Source: DQWO01 sp964478545 (lineage in GTDB: Bacteria > Desulfobacterota > Anaeroferrophillalia > Anaeroferrophillales > Anaeroferrophillaceae). Taken from it: a DNA stretch of 64,000 bases. The translations under genes were made by a program, and so were the position numbers. The DNA lies in assembly GCA_964478545.1 (NCBI GenBank), contig CAYZIS010000008.1, forward strand, positions 1-64,000, given 5' to 3'. The notes under the pieces are model-generated. The model was not told the DNA's origin. It made no database searches and saw only the letters and a program-made list of their open reading frames with translations. Of the stretch, positions 23,982 to 32,553 are shown piece after piece (within the stretch, counting starts at the first letter, position 1; each line of letters starts with the position of its first letter).

Positions 23982-24248
23982 CAGTACTGTCCGGTTAGAA
24001 ACTTGCGTGCTGTCAACCGGAGCTAATTTCAGCGCTTTTTGGCACTCGATTGCCTGCTTTTCCAGCGGCTCATTACGCTAAAGTTGCAAAACTCGCCCTT
24101 TGGGGACAGATTTTAAATCTGTCCCCGATTACGGCAACTTTCACGCTCCAATCGCCGGGAAAAGCAGCGGCATCTCACAATGTCGCGCTTGAAACAGCAC
24201 CGGTTGCCGACATTGAACACGACGCAAAAAACATACCGGACACTACTG
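23982..24248. mobile_element. 267-bp MITE-like element A, copy 1
   Basis: The ends are CAGTACTGTCCGGT and ACCGGACACTACTG, inverted with one mismatch in 14. Inside, CTGCTTTTCC/GGGAAAAGCAG, AAGTTGC/GCAACTT and the perfect palindrome around GGGGACAGATTT make the whole element one long imperfect hairpin. A second copy lies at 38907-39155. No transposase gene is inside, and target duplications are not clear in the AT-rich flanks. It fills most of the spacer between the peroxidase and the PerR-like gene. Confidence 0.8.
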
Positions 24249-24316
24249 ATTATTACTATTTTATTATTATATAAGATTTATTCTTGTCTACTGGGCAAAA
24301 GAAACACTCACAGAGC

Positions 24317-24790
24317 TCACTTCTTTTGCAGGCATTTTTTACAAACCCCGGTCAGGGTTGCCTGCTTGTCGGTCACCTGTCCCCAAAAAGAAGCATAATC
24401 AGGAAGTTCACTGTTGTCAAAAATTTCCCATTGAATATCGGTAATTTCACCGCAGCGACTGCACATAGGGTGATGGTGAGTACCTCTCTTGGCCTCAAAA
24501 CGGGCCTGGCTTTTACCAGTTGGAACTCTCGCGATAAGATCATGGGTTTCCATAGTGTGCAAATTCCGGTAAACGGTATCCAGAGAGATGGTAGGCATCT
24601 CTTGACGCAACCTCTCATAGAGAGTTTCCGCGGACGGATGATCACCGGCATTAAGCAGGAGACGATATATCTCACGGCGCTGATGAGTAAGGCGAAGACC
24701 AATTCGACGGCAAACCAACTCAAACTCAGCGAAAAGACCATTCACCATCTTGACATCCAGAGTAGATGAACTTTTCATCATCCTCATCAC
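24317..24790 (-). CDS. Fur-family transcriptional regulator, PerR-like
   Basis: About 152-157 residues. The N-terminal winged helix (LTHQRREIYRLLLNAGDHPSAETLY, ISLDTVYRNLHTME) is followed by a His-rich metal site (THHHPMC) and two structural zinc pairs (CSRC and CKKC), the standard Fur-superfamily layout. Placement directly upstream of a cytochrome c peroxidase, with a PerR-like box in front of each gene, suggests a peroxide sensor rather than an iron regulator. This is an inference, since Fur and PerR cannot be separated by motif alone here. The run of Met codons at the start (MMRMM) leaves the exact start open. Confidence 0.88.
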   Translation of the reverse strand: MMRMMKSSSTLDVKMVNGLFAEFELVCRRIGLRLTHQRREIYRLLLNAGDHPSAETLYERLRQEMPTISLDTVYRNLHTMETHDLIARVPTGKSQARFEAKRGTHHHPMCSRCGEITDIQWEIFDNSELPDYASFWGQVTDKQATLTGVCKKCLQKK

Positions 24791-24796
24791 TTTCAG

Positions 24797-24811
24797 TAAT
24801 TATTATTATTT
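24797..24811. promoter_or_regulatory. possible Fur/PerR box at the regulator's own promoter
   Basis: TAATTATTATTATTT matches 10 of 14 defined positions of the PerR box and lies just before the start codon, consistent with autoregulation. The AT-rich context weakens the call. Confidence 0.35.
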
Positions 24812-24887
24812 ACTAAATATCCTACAAAAAGGTGCCTGTTAAGTATTTTTCCGTCCAAAAATACCTCAGCCTACAGCATAGAACCTA

Positions 24888-25892
24888 TTATCTTATCGCC
24901 AACCGGTACATTTTTTTGAACAGCTCAACCGGGATGGCTGAATGCCAGTGACCTGAGAGTTTAGCCACCAGATAAAAGGTCATAAAAACAGCAAGAATGC
25001 CGAGCGGCAGCCAGAAAAGCGCTATCCTTTTGCGCCTGGGCAAAGACAGGGTCAGGCAGTCCGGAACCGGGCACTCGGCAACACACTCCATACAACCTAT
25101 GCATTCGGCATCCCTGACTGTCTCTTTAGACGTAATAGTAATCCCAGCCGGACAGACCTGTTCGCATTTTTTACAATCAATGCAACTGGAACTTTTCCGT
25201 TTCACCTGAAAAGGACTGACCATGGCCAGCAGGCCCAAAAGCCCCCCGTAAGGACAAAGGTAGCGACACCAGAAATTACGCAACAGGAGAGAAATGGCAA
25301 ACAGAAAAGCAAAAAACCCGATAGCCACTGCCGATGGATGAAGAAAAAACAACAGCATTTTGGCATCAACCATCAGGTTATAGGGAGAGCGCATAAAACC
25401 GTCTATGGCCCGCAAATCCATTCTCCAGGCAATCAGGTAGAGAAAAAAAGTCAGCAGCAGATATTTGAGAGATCGTAGAGGATATTCGAGCCAAGCAGGA
25501 AGATGCCATGTTTGGTGAAATCGGGAAGTCAACTGGGCTTCGAGATTAAAAATAAAACCCACCGGACAGATCCAGCCACAAAAGCCTTTACGGAACAGCA
25601 GAGCAATCACCAAGGCAGCGATGAAAATAGTCAGGCCGGCAGGATGAAGCCGATCATAATGGCCGGTAAGCAGAAACCGCTTGAGGCTGACCAACGCTCC
25701 AAGGGGAAGAAATGCCTCTACCGACGGCGGCCGAGGCACGAAATCACCGTCACTGGTAGCCCAGAGAAAAAACCGATAGAAACGGTAACCCACCAGCAGG
25801 CAGAAAAACGCAAAGGCACTTTGGACCCCAAAGCGCAGGAATGGAAAATACTTTTTTATGACTTTGTAATCTCCAGGGGATTTTCTTTCCAT
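24888..25892 (-). CDS. membrane 4Fe-4S protein of the NapH/polyferredoxin type
   Basis: 334-residue membrane protein with about five transmembrane helices. It has the two Cys-rich turns typical of NapH/NosR-like proteins (FCGWICPVG and FWCRYLCPYG) and, after them, two ferredoxin-type clusters (CIDCKKCEQVCP and CIGCMECVAECP). Such proteins carry electrons from the quinone pool or cytosol towards periplasmic redox enzymes (family knowledge). Together with the nearby periplasmic peroxidase a role in supplying electrons under oxidative stress is possible, but this is inference; they are separate transcription units with the regulator between them. Confidence 0.85.
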   Translation of the reverse strand: MERKSPGDYKVIKKYFPFLRFGVQSAFAFFCLLVGYRFYRFFLWATSDGDFVPRPPSVEAFLPLGALVSLKRFLLTGHYDRLHPAGLTIFIAALVIALLFRKGFCGWICPVGFIFNLEAQLTSRFHQTWHLPAWLEYPLRSLKYLLLTFFLYLIAWRMDLRAIDGFMRSPYNLMVDAKMLLFFLHPSAVAIGFFAFLFAISLLLRNFWCRYLCPYGGLLGLLAMVSPFQVKRKSSSCIDCKKCEQVCPAGITITSKETVRDAECIGCMECVAECPVPDCLTLSLPRRKRIALFWLPLGILAVFMTFYLVAKLSGHWHSAIPVELFKKMYRLAIR

Positions 25893-25982
25893 ATACCAGC
25901 CCCATAAATACCATCAGCAATTTTTCTCTGATCAGTATCTGAAGCAGAAAATCCTGTCAAGATTTATCCGGAACTTTTCAGC

Positions 25983-26011
25983 TTGACATCCCCGGACATT
26001 TGCGTTACTAG
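25983..26011 (+). promoter_or_regulatory. possible promoter of the nickel importer operon
   Basis: TTGACA (25983-25988) and TACTAG (26006-26011) are 17 bases apart, about 145 bases before nikK. The -35 box is perfect and the -10 box is poor. The 145-base leader shows no NikR palindrome or NiCo riboswitch that I can recognise. Confidence 0.35.
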
Positions 26012-26156
26012 TTTTAAAAATTCCCGAGCAGAAGCTCACAGGCTGAAAAATATCGTTTTTCGGACAAAATACAATACCCGCTGAAAATACCGCGAAGGTA
26101 TCATGGCCGTGAAGGTCTGTACCGCTCGTGGTTTTTTTATGCTAATGGAGAAATAA

Positions 26157-26930
26157 ATGAAAAAAATAGCTGTTGCCATCGTATCAATCGCTCTACTGAT
26201 TTTCTTAACTGCTGGAATTTCCATGGCCCATTTTGGCATGCTCATTCCCTCGGATTCCATGGTCATGCAGGGGGAACCGAAAAGAGTGCATCTGACCCTT
26301 TCTTTTTCCCATCCCTTTGAAGGACATGGGATGGAACTGGTCAAACCAAGATTTGCCCTGGCTGTTTCCGGACAAAAACATGACCTGACCAATTCACTGA
26401 CCAAAACCACGGTGATGGAACATACCGCCTGGCAGGCCAACTATCAGATCAAAAGGCCGGGAGTTTATGCCTTTTACATGGAGCCAAAGCCTTACTGGGA
26501 ACCGGCGGAAGATTGTTTCATCGTCCATTACACCAAGACTGTGGTGACTGCTTTCGGAGATGACGAGGGCTGGGATGAAGAAATCGGCCTGAAAACTGAG
26601 ATTGTGCCACTCTCCAAACCCTATGGTCTCTATACCGGCAATGTTTTCCAGGGAATCGTCAAACTTGAGGGAAAAGCCGTGCCATTTGCCACGATCGAAG
26701 TGGAATACTATAATAAAGACGGCAAAGCCGTGGCCCCAACCGATTACATGACTACCCAAACTATCAAAGCGGATCAAAATGGCGTTTTTACTTATGCCGT
26801 TCCCCAGGCCGGCTGGTGGGGATTTGCCGCCCTCAATACCGCAACTGAAAAGATGATGCACGATGGAAAACCCAAGGAGGTGGAAGTGGGAGCGGTGATC
26901 TGGATTAAATTTCATCCATGGAAACAGTGA
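26157..26930 (+). CDS. nikK: DUF4198 periplasmic component of nickel ECF transporter
   Basis: 257-residue exported protein: a signal peptide (IVSIALLIFLTAGISMAHF) is followed by a beta-rich DUF4198 domain with a His at the mature N-terminus (AHFGMLIPS) and several His/Met-containing segments (HPFEGHGMELVKP). NikK proteins are accessory periplasmic subunits of NikKMLQO importers that help deliver nickel to NikM (family knowledge). It is the first gene of a five-gene run in exactly the K-M-L-Q-O order. The ATG follows GGAGA at a suitable distance. Confidence 0.85.
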   Translation: MKKIAVAIVSIALLIFLTAGISMAHFGMLIPSDSMVMQGEPKRVHLTLSFSHPFEGHGMELVKPRFALAVSGQKHDLTNSLTKTTVMEHTAWQANYQIKRPGVYAFYMEPKPYWEPAEDCFIVHYTKTVVTAFGDDEGWDEEIGLKTEIVPLSKPYGLYTGNVFQGIVKLEGKAVPFATIEVEYYNKDGKAVAPTDYMTTQTIKADQNGVFTYAVPQAGWWGFAALNTATEKMMHDGKPKEVEVGAVIWIKFHPWKQ

Positions 26931-27002
26931 TGTCTTCGCAACTTTTTACGAATACACTAACAGCGATACGATAACTAAAGCGAATCTGGAAACCATAATC
27001 TC

Positions 27003-27605
27003 ATGCATATTTCAGAAGGCGTTCTAGCTGGACCAGTTATATTTTCGGGCATGGCTCTGGCAATAGCTGGCACCGCCATCGGCATCAAAAAGCTTGATTT
27101 TGACCATCTGGCCCAGGCAGGCATCCTTTCTGCGGCTTTTTTTGTCGCCTCCCTGGTTCATGTACCCATCGGACCGTCAAGTGTGCATTTGATATTGAAC
27201 GGCATTATCGGCCTGCTGCTCGGCTGGGCGGCCTTCCCTTCGATTATGGTGGCCCTGTTGCTCCAAAGCATTATTTTTCAATTTGGCGGCATTACCACTC
27301 TGGGGGCAAACACGGTCATCATGGCCCTGCCAGCAGTTATCTGTTATTATCTTTTCGCCCCCCTGATCAGCAAAAAACCGTCTATTGCCATGCCGGCCGC
27401 TTTTGCCTGTGGTTTTCTGGCCGTATTCATGAGTGCCCTGCTGGTGGGAGCCAGCCTTTATTTCAGCGAAAAAAGCTTTTTTGAAGTCGCTACCCTGGTG
27501 GTTACCGCCCATCTGCCGGTGATGCTGATCGAGGGAATTATCACCATCTTTTGTATAGGTTTTATTAAAAAAGTAAGTCCGGAAATGCTGCCCGGAAAAA
27601 AATAG
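27003..27605 (+). CDS. nikM: nickel/cobalt ECF transporter S component (NikM/CbiM)
   Basis: 200-residue membrane protein beginning MHISEGVLAG. The N-terminal Met-His of CbiM/NikM inserts into the protein and coordinates the metal, so this exact start is meaningful. About six to seven hydrophobic helices follow. A second conserved His region (VHVPIGPSSVHLILNG) matches the family. It lies between nikK and nikL in the importer operon. Nickel rather than cobalt is favoured by the K and L partners and by the absence of cobalamin genes. Confidence 0.93.
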   Translation: MHISEGVLAGPVIFSGMALAIAGTAIGIKKLDFDHLAQAGILSAAFFVASLVHVPIGPSSVHLILNGIIGLLLGWAAFPSIMVALLLQSIIFQFGGITTLGANTVIMALPAVICYYLFAPLISKKPSIAMPAAFACGFLAVFMSALLVGASLYFSEKSFFEVATLVVTAHLPVMLIEGIITIFCIGFIKKVSPEMLPGKK

Positions 27606-27625
27606 CGGCCCACAGCAAAAACCAT

Positions 27626-28273
27626 TTGTATGGAGTTAAACACATGCGTTCATGGCAATTAATCATCGCAACAACCATGATCATCCTTTTTTCCCTGGCA
27701 GGTCCGGCTGCGGCTCATAGGGTCATGGTTTTCGCCTGGGTCAACGGCAATACCATCCACACGGAAAGCAAATTCAGTGGCGGCCACAAGGTAAAGGCAG
27801 GAAAGATTGATGTTTTCGACCCGCAGGGAAAACTGCTCCTGAGCGGAAAAACCAATGACCAGGGAAAGTTTTCCTTCCCGATTCCCCAGTCAACCACTTT
27901 GAAAATTGTCCTCAATGCCGGCATGGGCCATCGAGGAGAATGGACAATCAGTAAGAATGAAATAACCAATGCAATTCCCACAAATACCACCACTCCGGCA
28001 AGAGAAAATACCGCCGGCGAGAGGGTGAATTCAGCTGCAGGAGCAAAAAAGACCGTTATCCGGCCAGCAGCAACAGAAACAACCCTGAGTGCTGATGAAA
28101 TCAAAGCGGTGGTGGAAAAAGCACTGGATCACAAACTGGAACCGGTCTACCGGATGCTGGCCGAATCCAGGGAACATAAACCAACCATTACCGATGTTAT
28201 CGGCGGCATCGGTTACATCATCGGGCTGGTAGGACTGGCGGCGTATATGCATGCCCGCCGCCAACAGAAGTAA
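27626..28273 (+). CDS. nikL: accessory component NikL of nickel ECF transporter
   Basis: 215 residues: a signal peptide (LIIATTMIILFSLAGPAAAHRV), a periplasmic Ig-like domain starting at AHRVMVFAWV (the His after the cleavage site is typical), a low-complexity Thr/Ala/Glu linker and a C-terminal transmembrane helix (IGGIGYIIGLVGLAAYMHARR). This matches NikL, which replaces NikN in NikKMLQO systems. It starts 20 bases after nikM. Confidence 0.85.
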   Translation: MYGVKHMRSWQLIIATTMIILFSLAGPAAAHRVMVFAWVNGNTIHTESKFSGGHKVKAGKIDVFDPQGKLLLSGKTNDQGKFSFPIPQSTTLKIVLNAGMGHRGEWTISKNEITNAIPTNTTTPARENTAGERVNSAAGAKKTVIRPAATETTLSADEIKAVVEKALDHKLEPVYRMLAESREHKPTITDVIGGIGYIIGLVGLAAYMHARRQQK

Positions 28274-28321
28274 GGCTACCTTGAAAATGGCCTTTTTGCC
28301 CGATTACGGCGTTAGGTTCAT
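28274..28321. repeat. dispersed repeat, GCAAAAAGGCC family, copy 1 (inverted)
   Basis: The reverse complement of this stretch (CCTAACGCCGTAATCGGGC, then AAAAAGGCCATTTTCAAGG and TAGCC) matches 56859-56904 with few changes. It sits between nikL and nikQ without breaking the operon. Confidence 0.75.
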
Positions 28322-28358
28322 AAAAAATAAACCTTAAACCTTATACCTTCTATTTATC

Positions 28359-29126
28359 ATGATCCAGGAACCATTCGCCTCCGGCAATTCACCCATCCAC
28401 CGTTTGAGCCCGACATTAAGGGTTGTCGCGGCCACAGCCTATTCTTTTCTGATCGCCCTTGCCCACGGCCTGCCGACCCTGCTGACAGCCTTGATTCTCT
28501 CCCTCATTTTATTGTTTTTCGCCCGTTTGGACATCAAAAAGGTCATGCAGCGGCTCACTGTTGTCCTAGGTTTTTTGCTGCTGATCTGGGTGATTCTGCC
28601 CTGGACGTATAAGGGAGAAATATGGTTCCACCTTGGCCCCTTGTCCATTACCCGGCCCGGGGTCCTGCTGTGCCTGGAGATCAGTTTAAAATCCATCGCC
28701 ATTCTTCTGGCCATGATCGCCCTGGTTTCCACCATGACCACCGCCAGACTGGGTCATGCCCTCAATCGTCTGCACCTGCCGGACAAACTGGTCTACCTGA
28801 TCCTCATCACCTATCGCTATATTTTTGTCATCGAGCAGGAATACCAGCGTCTCATCAGGGCAGCCCGGATACGCAATTTTCGCCCGGGGACCAACCTGCA
28901 CACCTATCGAACCTACGCCTTTTTGCTCGGGATGCTCTTTGTCCGTTCTTCTGAACGGGCTAAAAGGGTCCACCAAGCCATGGTCTGCAGAGGATTCAGC
29001 GGCAAATTTTACTCTTTGCAGGAAAACATCCGGGGACATCAAAATTGGATTTTTGTCCTGCTGATGTCATTATCACTGCTCAGTATGGCCGTCCTTGAAA
29101 TCAGCTCCAGGATCATACTCTCTTAA
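28359..29126 (+). CDS. nikQ: nickel/cobalt ECF transporter T component
   Basis: 255-residue membrane protein of the CbiQ/EcfT family. Hydrophobic helices fill the first half, and the conserved cytoplasmic coupling motifs are visible as AARIRNF and ERAKRVHQAMVCRGFSG (the Ala-Arg-Gly/A-R-x-R coupling type). It links the ATPase to the S component. It is preceded in the operon by nikL, with a repeat in the 85-base gap. Confidence 0.93.
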   Translation: MIQEPFASGNSPIHRLSPTLRVVAATAYSFLIALAHGLPTLLTALILSLILLFFARLDIKKVMQRLTVVLGFLLLIWVILPWTYKGEIWFHLGPLSITRPGVLLCLEISLKSIAILLAMIALVSTMTTARLGHALNRLHLPDKLVYLILITYRYIFVIEQEYQRLIRAARIRNFRPGTNLHTYRTYAFLLGMLFVRSSERAKRVHQAMVCRGFSGKFYSLQENIRGHQNWIFVLLMSLSLLSMAVLEISSRIILS

Positions 29127-29146
29127 CTTCCCTAAAAAGGAAAAAA

Positions 29147-29872
29147 ATGTCTGACATCCCCTTACTTACCTTAACTGACCTTAGTTTCAACTATCCGACC
29201 CGGGAACCGGTTATCAAAAACCTGCAGCTGCGATTTTTCCAGGGCGACCGCATCGGTCTGGTAGCTCCTAACGGCAGCGGCAAAACCACCCTTTTCCATC
29301 TGATTATGGGGTTGTTAAAACCAACTTCCGGCAGCATTGAATTCCTGGGGCGACAAGTAGTCAGCGAGGAAGATTTTGTGACGGTTCGGCAGAAGGTTGG
29401 CCTGTTGTTTCAGGACGCTGATGATCAGCTGTTCAGTCCTACCGTGATTGAAGATGTAGCCTTTGGACCTTTAAATCTTGGTTATTCACGGGAAGAAGCC
29501 CAAAAGATTTCCTTGGAAACCTTGGAATTTCTGGGTCTGAGTGATTTTGCTGACCGGGTCACGTTCAAATTATCGGGCGGGGAGAAAAAACTGGTTTCCC
29601 TGGCCACAGTGCTGGCGATGAAACCGGAAATTCTGCTCCTTGACGAACCCACCGCTGGCCTTGACAAAAAAACCAAGGCCAGGCTGATAAAAATACTAAA
29701 CAGCCTTGACCTTTCCTACATTATCATCTCCCATGAATTTGATTTCCTCAAGGAAACAGCTCACCATATCTATACCATGGAGGATGGTAAAATCACCCTG
29801 GATGAAGAGCTGCATATTCATCATCATGAACATGCTCATCGAGTTGGCGCCCAGCCCCACAAACATATTTAA
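29147..29872 (+). CDS. nikO: nickel/cobalt ECF transporter ATP-binding subunit
   Basis: 241-residue ABC ATPase. Walker A is APNGSGKTT (about 42-50), the Q-loop is LLFQDADDQLFSPTV (ECF-type), the signature is LSGGEKKLV, Walker B is ILLLDEPTAG and the switch His is in IIISHEFDFL. The C-terminus is His-rich (HIHHHEHAHRVGAQPHKH), consistent with nickel binding or storage near the ATPase. It is the last gene of the importer operon; a FAH remnant on the opposite strand follows. Confidence 0.95.
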   Translation: MSDIPLLTLTDLSFNYPTREPVIKNLQLRFFQGDRIGLVAPNGSGKTTLFHLIMGLLKPTSGSIEFLGRQVVSEEDFVTVRQKVGLLFQDADDQLFSPTVIEDVAFGPLNLGYSREEAQKISLETLEFLGLSDFADRVTFKLSGGEKKLVSLATVLAMKPEILLLDEPTAGLDKKTKARLIKILNSLDLSYIIISHEFDFLKETAHHIYTMEDGKITLDEELHIHHHEHAHRVGAQPHKHI

Positions 29873-29904
29873 TTGTGCAACTAACCGACATCCTTCACTT
29901 GGCA

Positions 29905-30088
29905 TCAATTGGTCAACGTAGCAATGTTTTCGATCGAGATACTGACCAGATCTCCATCCTTGAGATAAATGGAAGGCTCTCTGAAAACTCCAACCCCCGA
30001 CGGCGTCCCGGTCAGGATCACGTCACCAGGGAAAAGGGTAAAATGCCGGGAAAGGAAACGGAGAAAAACATCCATCATTTTACTGCTG
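29905..30088 (-). pseudogene. 3' remnant of a fumarylacetoacetate hydrolase-family gene
   Basis: About 60 codons without a start: FLSRHFTLFPGDVILTGTPS followed by GVG and LKDGDLVSISIENIATLTN, the diagnostic C-terminus of FAH-family hydrolases (TLxPGDvIlTGTPxGVG...L..GD). Upstream the frame runs into the antisense-overlapping end of the TIGR03790 gene at about 30088. It is a gene end left by a deletion. Confidence 0.8.
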
Positions 30089-31354
30089 GGCTGCAAACGG
30101 GCGGTAAAGAGGGTCGCCCACCAACACCATGCGCCAAGAGCGGAAAGGCACTGACAGGGCGAAACACTCAGCCAGGGAAAAACGACCGTCAAGCAGCAGG
30201 CTGAAAAAAAGGGATGGCGACGGAAAGGCCTGGACATAGGGTTCAGCCACCGGGCCGATGACGGCGGCCACCCCGTCACGCAGCATGCCAAGGCACCAGC
30301 CCTGGCCGTTTTTTTTCTTGAGCGTCGTACATTCACCACTGGCAATGTGATAACCTACCGCTCCCCGCTGCCAGTCAAAAGCATCAAGATAATGGGAAAG
30401 CCGGTACCAACCGCAATAGAGAGCCGCATCAGGGCAGTCGCCCGGCTGAAAAAGCTCCGCTTTATCATTCAGTACCACCTTCAACTTGCTCTTTTTGTGT
30501 ACCAAGTCGGCCGCCTGGTGGAGATAATTATCATACAAAGCATAGCCCTGTAGCGTTTTTACCTTCTCGGGGGCTGGCCGCGGCCAGCGGGCATCAAGAT
30601 AGGCGGTTCCTGAAAGGCCCGTCTTTTCCACCGCCAAGCTGTCCAGAATCAGCCGCCTGACAATTTTTGGCGACGGTCCATCCAAACGGGCAACCATGTA
30701 GGCAATGGTCGGCATCTTCTTAATCTCTTTCCCCCGGTAACCCAAATAGGATGGATTCGGCAGCCAGCCGACCAGGGGATAACTCCCGGCCATCACCAGA
30801 GATATTTCCGAATCAAGTGCCGCCAGTTCCCGGCTATGGCTCTGGACCGCCAGATCGTCCCGGACCTGCTGCAGTTTGGCACTCAGTCGTTTATACTCTG
30901 CTGATTTTTTCTCCAGGTCGGAGAGTTTTTGCTCGAATTCTTCCTGCTTTAGTCGCAGCTCCAACTGGCGAAGTTTTTCCTTGGCCGTCACGGTCGCTGG
31001 CGAGACTTTCAGGGGCATCCCATACATCAGCAACAGGCAGCGAATCGGCCGTCGACCATCCTTTGACTGCCGCTCAAGATAGTTTCGCACCGGCACCGCG
31101 ATCTGCTGATTATAGTCCTCACGGCTGCAGGTTTCAGCCCTTGAAGTCTGTACTATCAGCAGATTTTCCCGAGGGATACCACGCTTCTCCAGGTAAAACT
31201 GTGCCAGTGAAATACTGTCTGCTGCCAGGCGATTGGCAATGACCAGAATTTCATCAGGTTCCAAGGCAGCCTGGGCTTTGGAAACCGGGAAAATAAATCC
31301 AGTCCCCAAGACAATAACGATAGCAACAAAAAATAAAAATCGCTTACAAAGCAT
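30080..31354 (-). CDS. TIGR03790 family exported protein
   Basis: 424 residues: a signal peptide (FLFFVAIVIVLGTGFIFPVSKAQA) then a domain matching the uncharacterised TIGR03790 family. EILVIANRLAADSISLAQFY and YLEKRGIPRENL are near the start, and GAVGYHIASGECTT...LRDGVAAVIGPVAEPYVQAFP and LVGDPLYRPF are at the end. A charged coiled coil (about 125-170, rich in Glu/Lys/Leu) is inserted in the middle. The C-terminal part resembles the gingipain-like caspase-fold arrangement, but no catalytic pair is certain. The function is unknown. It is a single gene whose 3' end abuts the FAH remnant. Confidence 0.8.
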   Translation of the reverse strand: MLCKRFLFFVAIVIVLGTGFIFPVSKAQAALEPDEILVIANRLAADSISLAQFYLEKRGIPRENLLIVQTSRAETCSREDYNQQIAVPVRNYLERQSKDGRRPIRCLLLMYGMPLKVSPATVTAKEKLRQLELRLKQEEFEQKLSDLEKKSAEYKRLSAKLQQVRDDLAVQSHSRELAALDSEISLVMAGSYPLVGWLPNPSYLGYRGKEIKKMPTIAYMVARLDGPSPKIVRRLILDSLAVEKTGLSGTAYLDARWPRPAPEKVKTLQGYALYDNYLHQAADLVHKKSKLKVVLNDKAELFQPGDCPDAALYCGWYRLSHYLDAFDWQRGAVGYHIASGECTTLKKKNGQGWCLGMLRDGVAAVIGPVAEPYVQAFPSPSLFFSLLLDGRFSLAECFALSVPFRSWRMVLVGDPLYRPFAAQQ

Positions 31355-31435
31355 CTTCCAAACCCGTCTTTACCCTTGCACTGATTCAGACAAAGTTATA
31401 TAATTTTACCTTGTTTTGAATCCTGGAGAAAATCC

Positions 31436-32077
31436 ATGCAAATAAAATTCCGTCAACCGGTCAGCGGCCTTACTCATGCAGCCGGAGCCATCTTATCCAT
31501 CATTGCCTTAATGGTGATGGTAATCGTTGATATCCGGCATAAAACCATCTGGAACATTATTGCCGATACAATTTTCGGCAGCAGCCTCATCATGCTTTAC
31601 ACTACCAGCGCCCTCTACCATCTCTTACCCCTGGAGGAAAAAGGAATCAACCTCCTGAGGCAAGTTGATCACACAATGATTTTCATTCTGATCGCCGGAA
31701 CCTACACTCCTTTTTGTCTGGTTACTCTGAGAGGTCCCTGGGGTTGGAGCATGCTGGCAACTATCTGGGGGTTGGCGGTTGCCGGAATTATTACCAAGTT
31801 CACCTGGAAATCCGCCCCCCGTTTTTTCCGAGTCACACTTTACCTGCTCATGGGCTGGCTATCACTTATCATGATCTATCCCCTTTCGCAAACCGCCCTG
31901 CCGGGAGCCCTTATCTGGCTGCTGATCGGCGGGCTGTGTTACACGGTGGGAGCCATATTTTATGCGCTGAAATGGCCCAACCCTTTTCCGAAAATATTCG
32001 GTTTTCACGAAATCTGGCACCTGCTGGTATTAGGTGGCAGTTTCAGCCATTTCTGGGCGGTGTTCAGATACGTATGA
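31436..32077 (+). CDS. trhA: hemolysin III family membrane protein (TrhA/YqfA-like)
   Basis: 213 residues with seven hydrophobic helices and the conserved metal-type motifs of the PAQR/Hly-III superfamily: THAAGA (helix 1), SALYHLLP (helix 2), D-H-T (RQVDHTMIFILIAGTYTP) and the C-terminal HEIWHLLVLGGSFSHFWAV. Family members act in membrane-energy or membrane-fluidity homeostasis; the hemolysin name is historical. The Gly-Thr-Tyr-Thr-Pro stretch is diagnostic. It is a single-gene unit. Confidence 0.92.
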   Translation: MQIKFRQPVSGLTHAAGAILSIIALMVMVIVDIRHKTIWNIIADTIFGSSLIMLYTTSALYHLLPLEEKGINLLRQVDHTMIFILIAGTYTPFCLVTLRGPWGWSMLATIWGLAVAGIITKFTWKSAPRFFRVTLYLLMGWLSLIMIYPLSQTALPGALIWLLIGGLCYTVGAIFYALKWPNPFPKIFGFHEIWHLLVLGGSFSHFWAVFRYV

Positions 32078-32553
32078 TTTATCGCTGCTGTCCGATATAA
32101 ATATTTTTAACTGTTGCACTTGCGAGTTGAATCTAAGTCACTTATCAATAAAGTTTTAAGCAAAAAGGTAAAAAAAGAATGCAACCATGAAGGACCTGAA
32201 GGTCATGAAGATTTTTTAACTAAACTTCATGTTCATGGTATTAATATCCTTGACGCATTATAATGTCTCTTTTTTGGTTCCGACTATGCCGGGTTAGTAA
32301 CTTACTTCTGAATTGCTGTCACTCTTTTCAGTACCCCCTTGAGGGGTATAAAAAACAAGAAAAAGGATACACAAATATAAACCACCCGTTCGCGATGCTC
32401 ACTTGAGAACACAGAGAACACGAAGGAAAATCGACAGGCTGTTTCTCTGTACCCTCGGCGATCTCAGTGGTAAAAAATTATTTTTTTGGGTTGCAGGCGT
32501 CAAGCCCGCGTTGGGTATTATGTCCCCATATTTATAAGAAAGGATATTCATTC
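32078..32553. other. intergenic region with dispersed repeats
   Basis: 476 bases. 32116-32240 is a copy of the CATGAAG repeat family (see 59080-59205). ACCCCCTTGAGGGGT (32333-32347) is a small GC hairpin, but no terminator tail follows directly. CACAGAGAACACGAAGG and TATTATGTCCCCATATTT are pieces seen elsewhere in the window. No gene is visible. Confidence 0.45.
32116..32240. repeat. dispersed repeat, CATGAAG family, copy 1
   Basis: Matches the reverse complement of 59080-59205 over about 125 bases, sharing GTTGAATC, CACTT, AAAGAATGCAACCATGAAGG and CTTCATGTTC. It contains internal inverted pieces (CTTCATG/CATGAAG), so it can form a hairpin. Confidence 0.75.

Noticed and set aside
26012..26156. 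nickel riboswitch or NikR site in the leader of the nickel importer
   Set aside because: No four-helix NiCo pattern and no GTATGA...TCATAC pair could be recognised.
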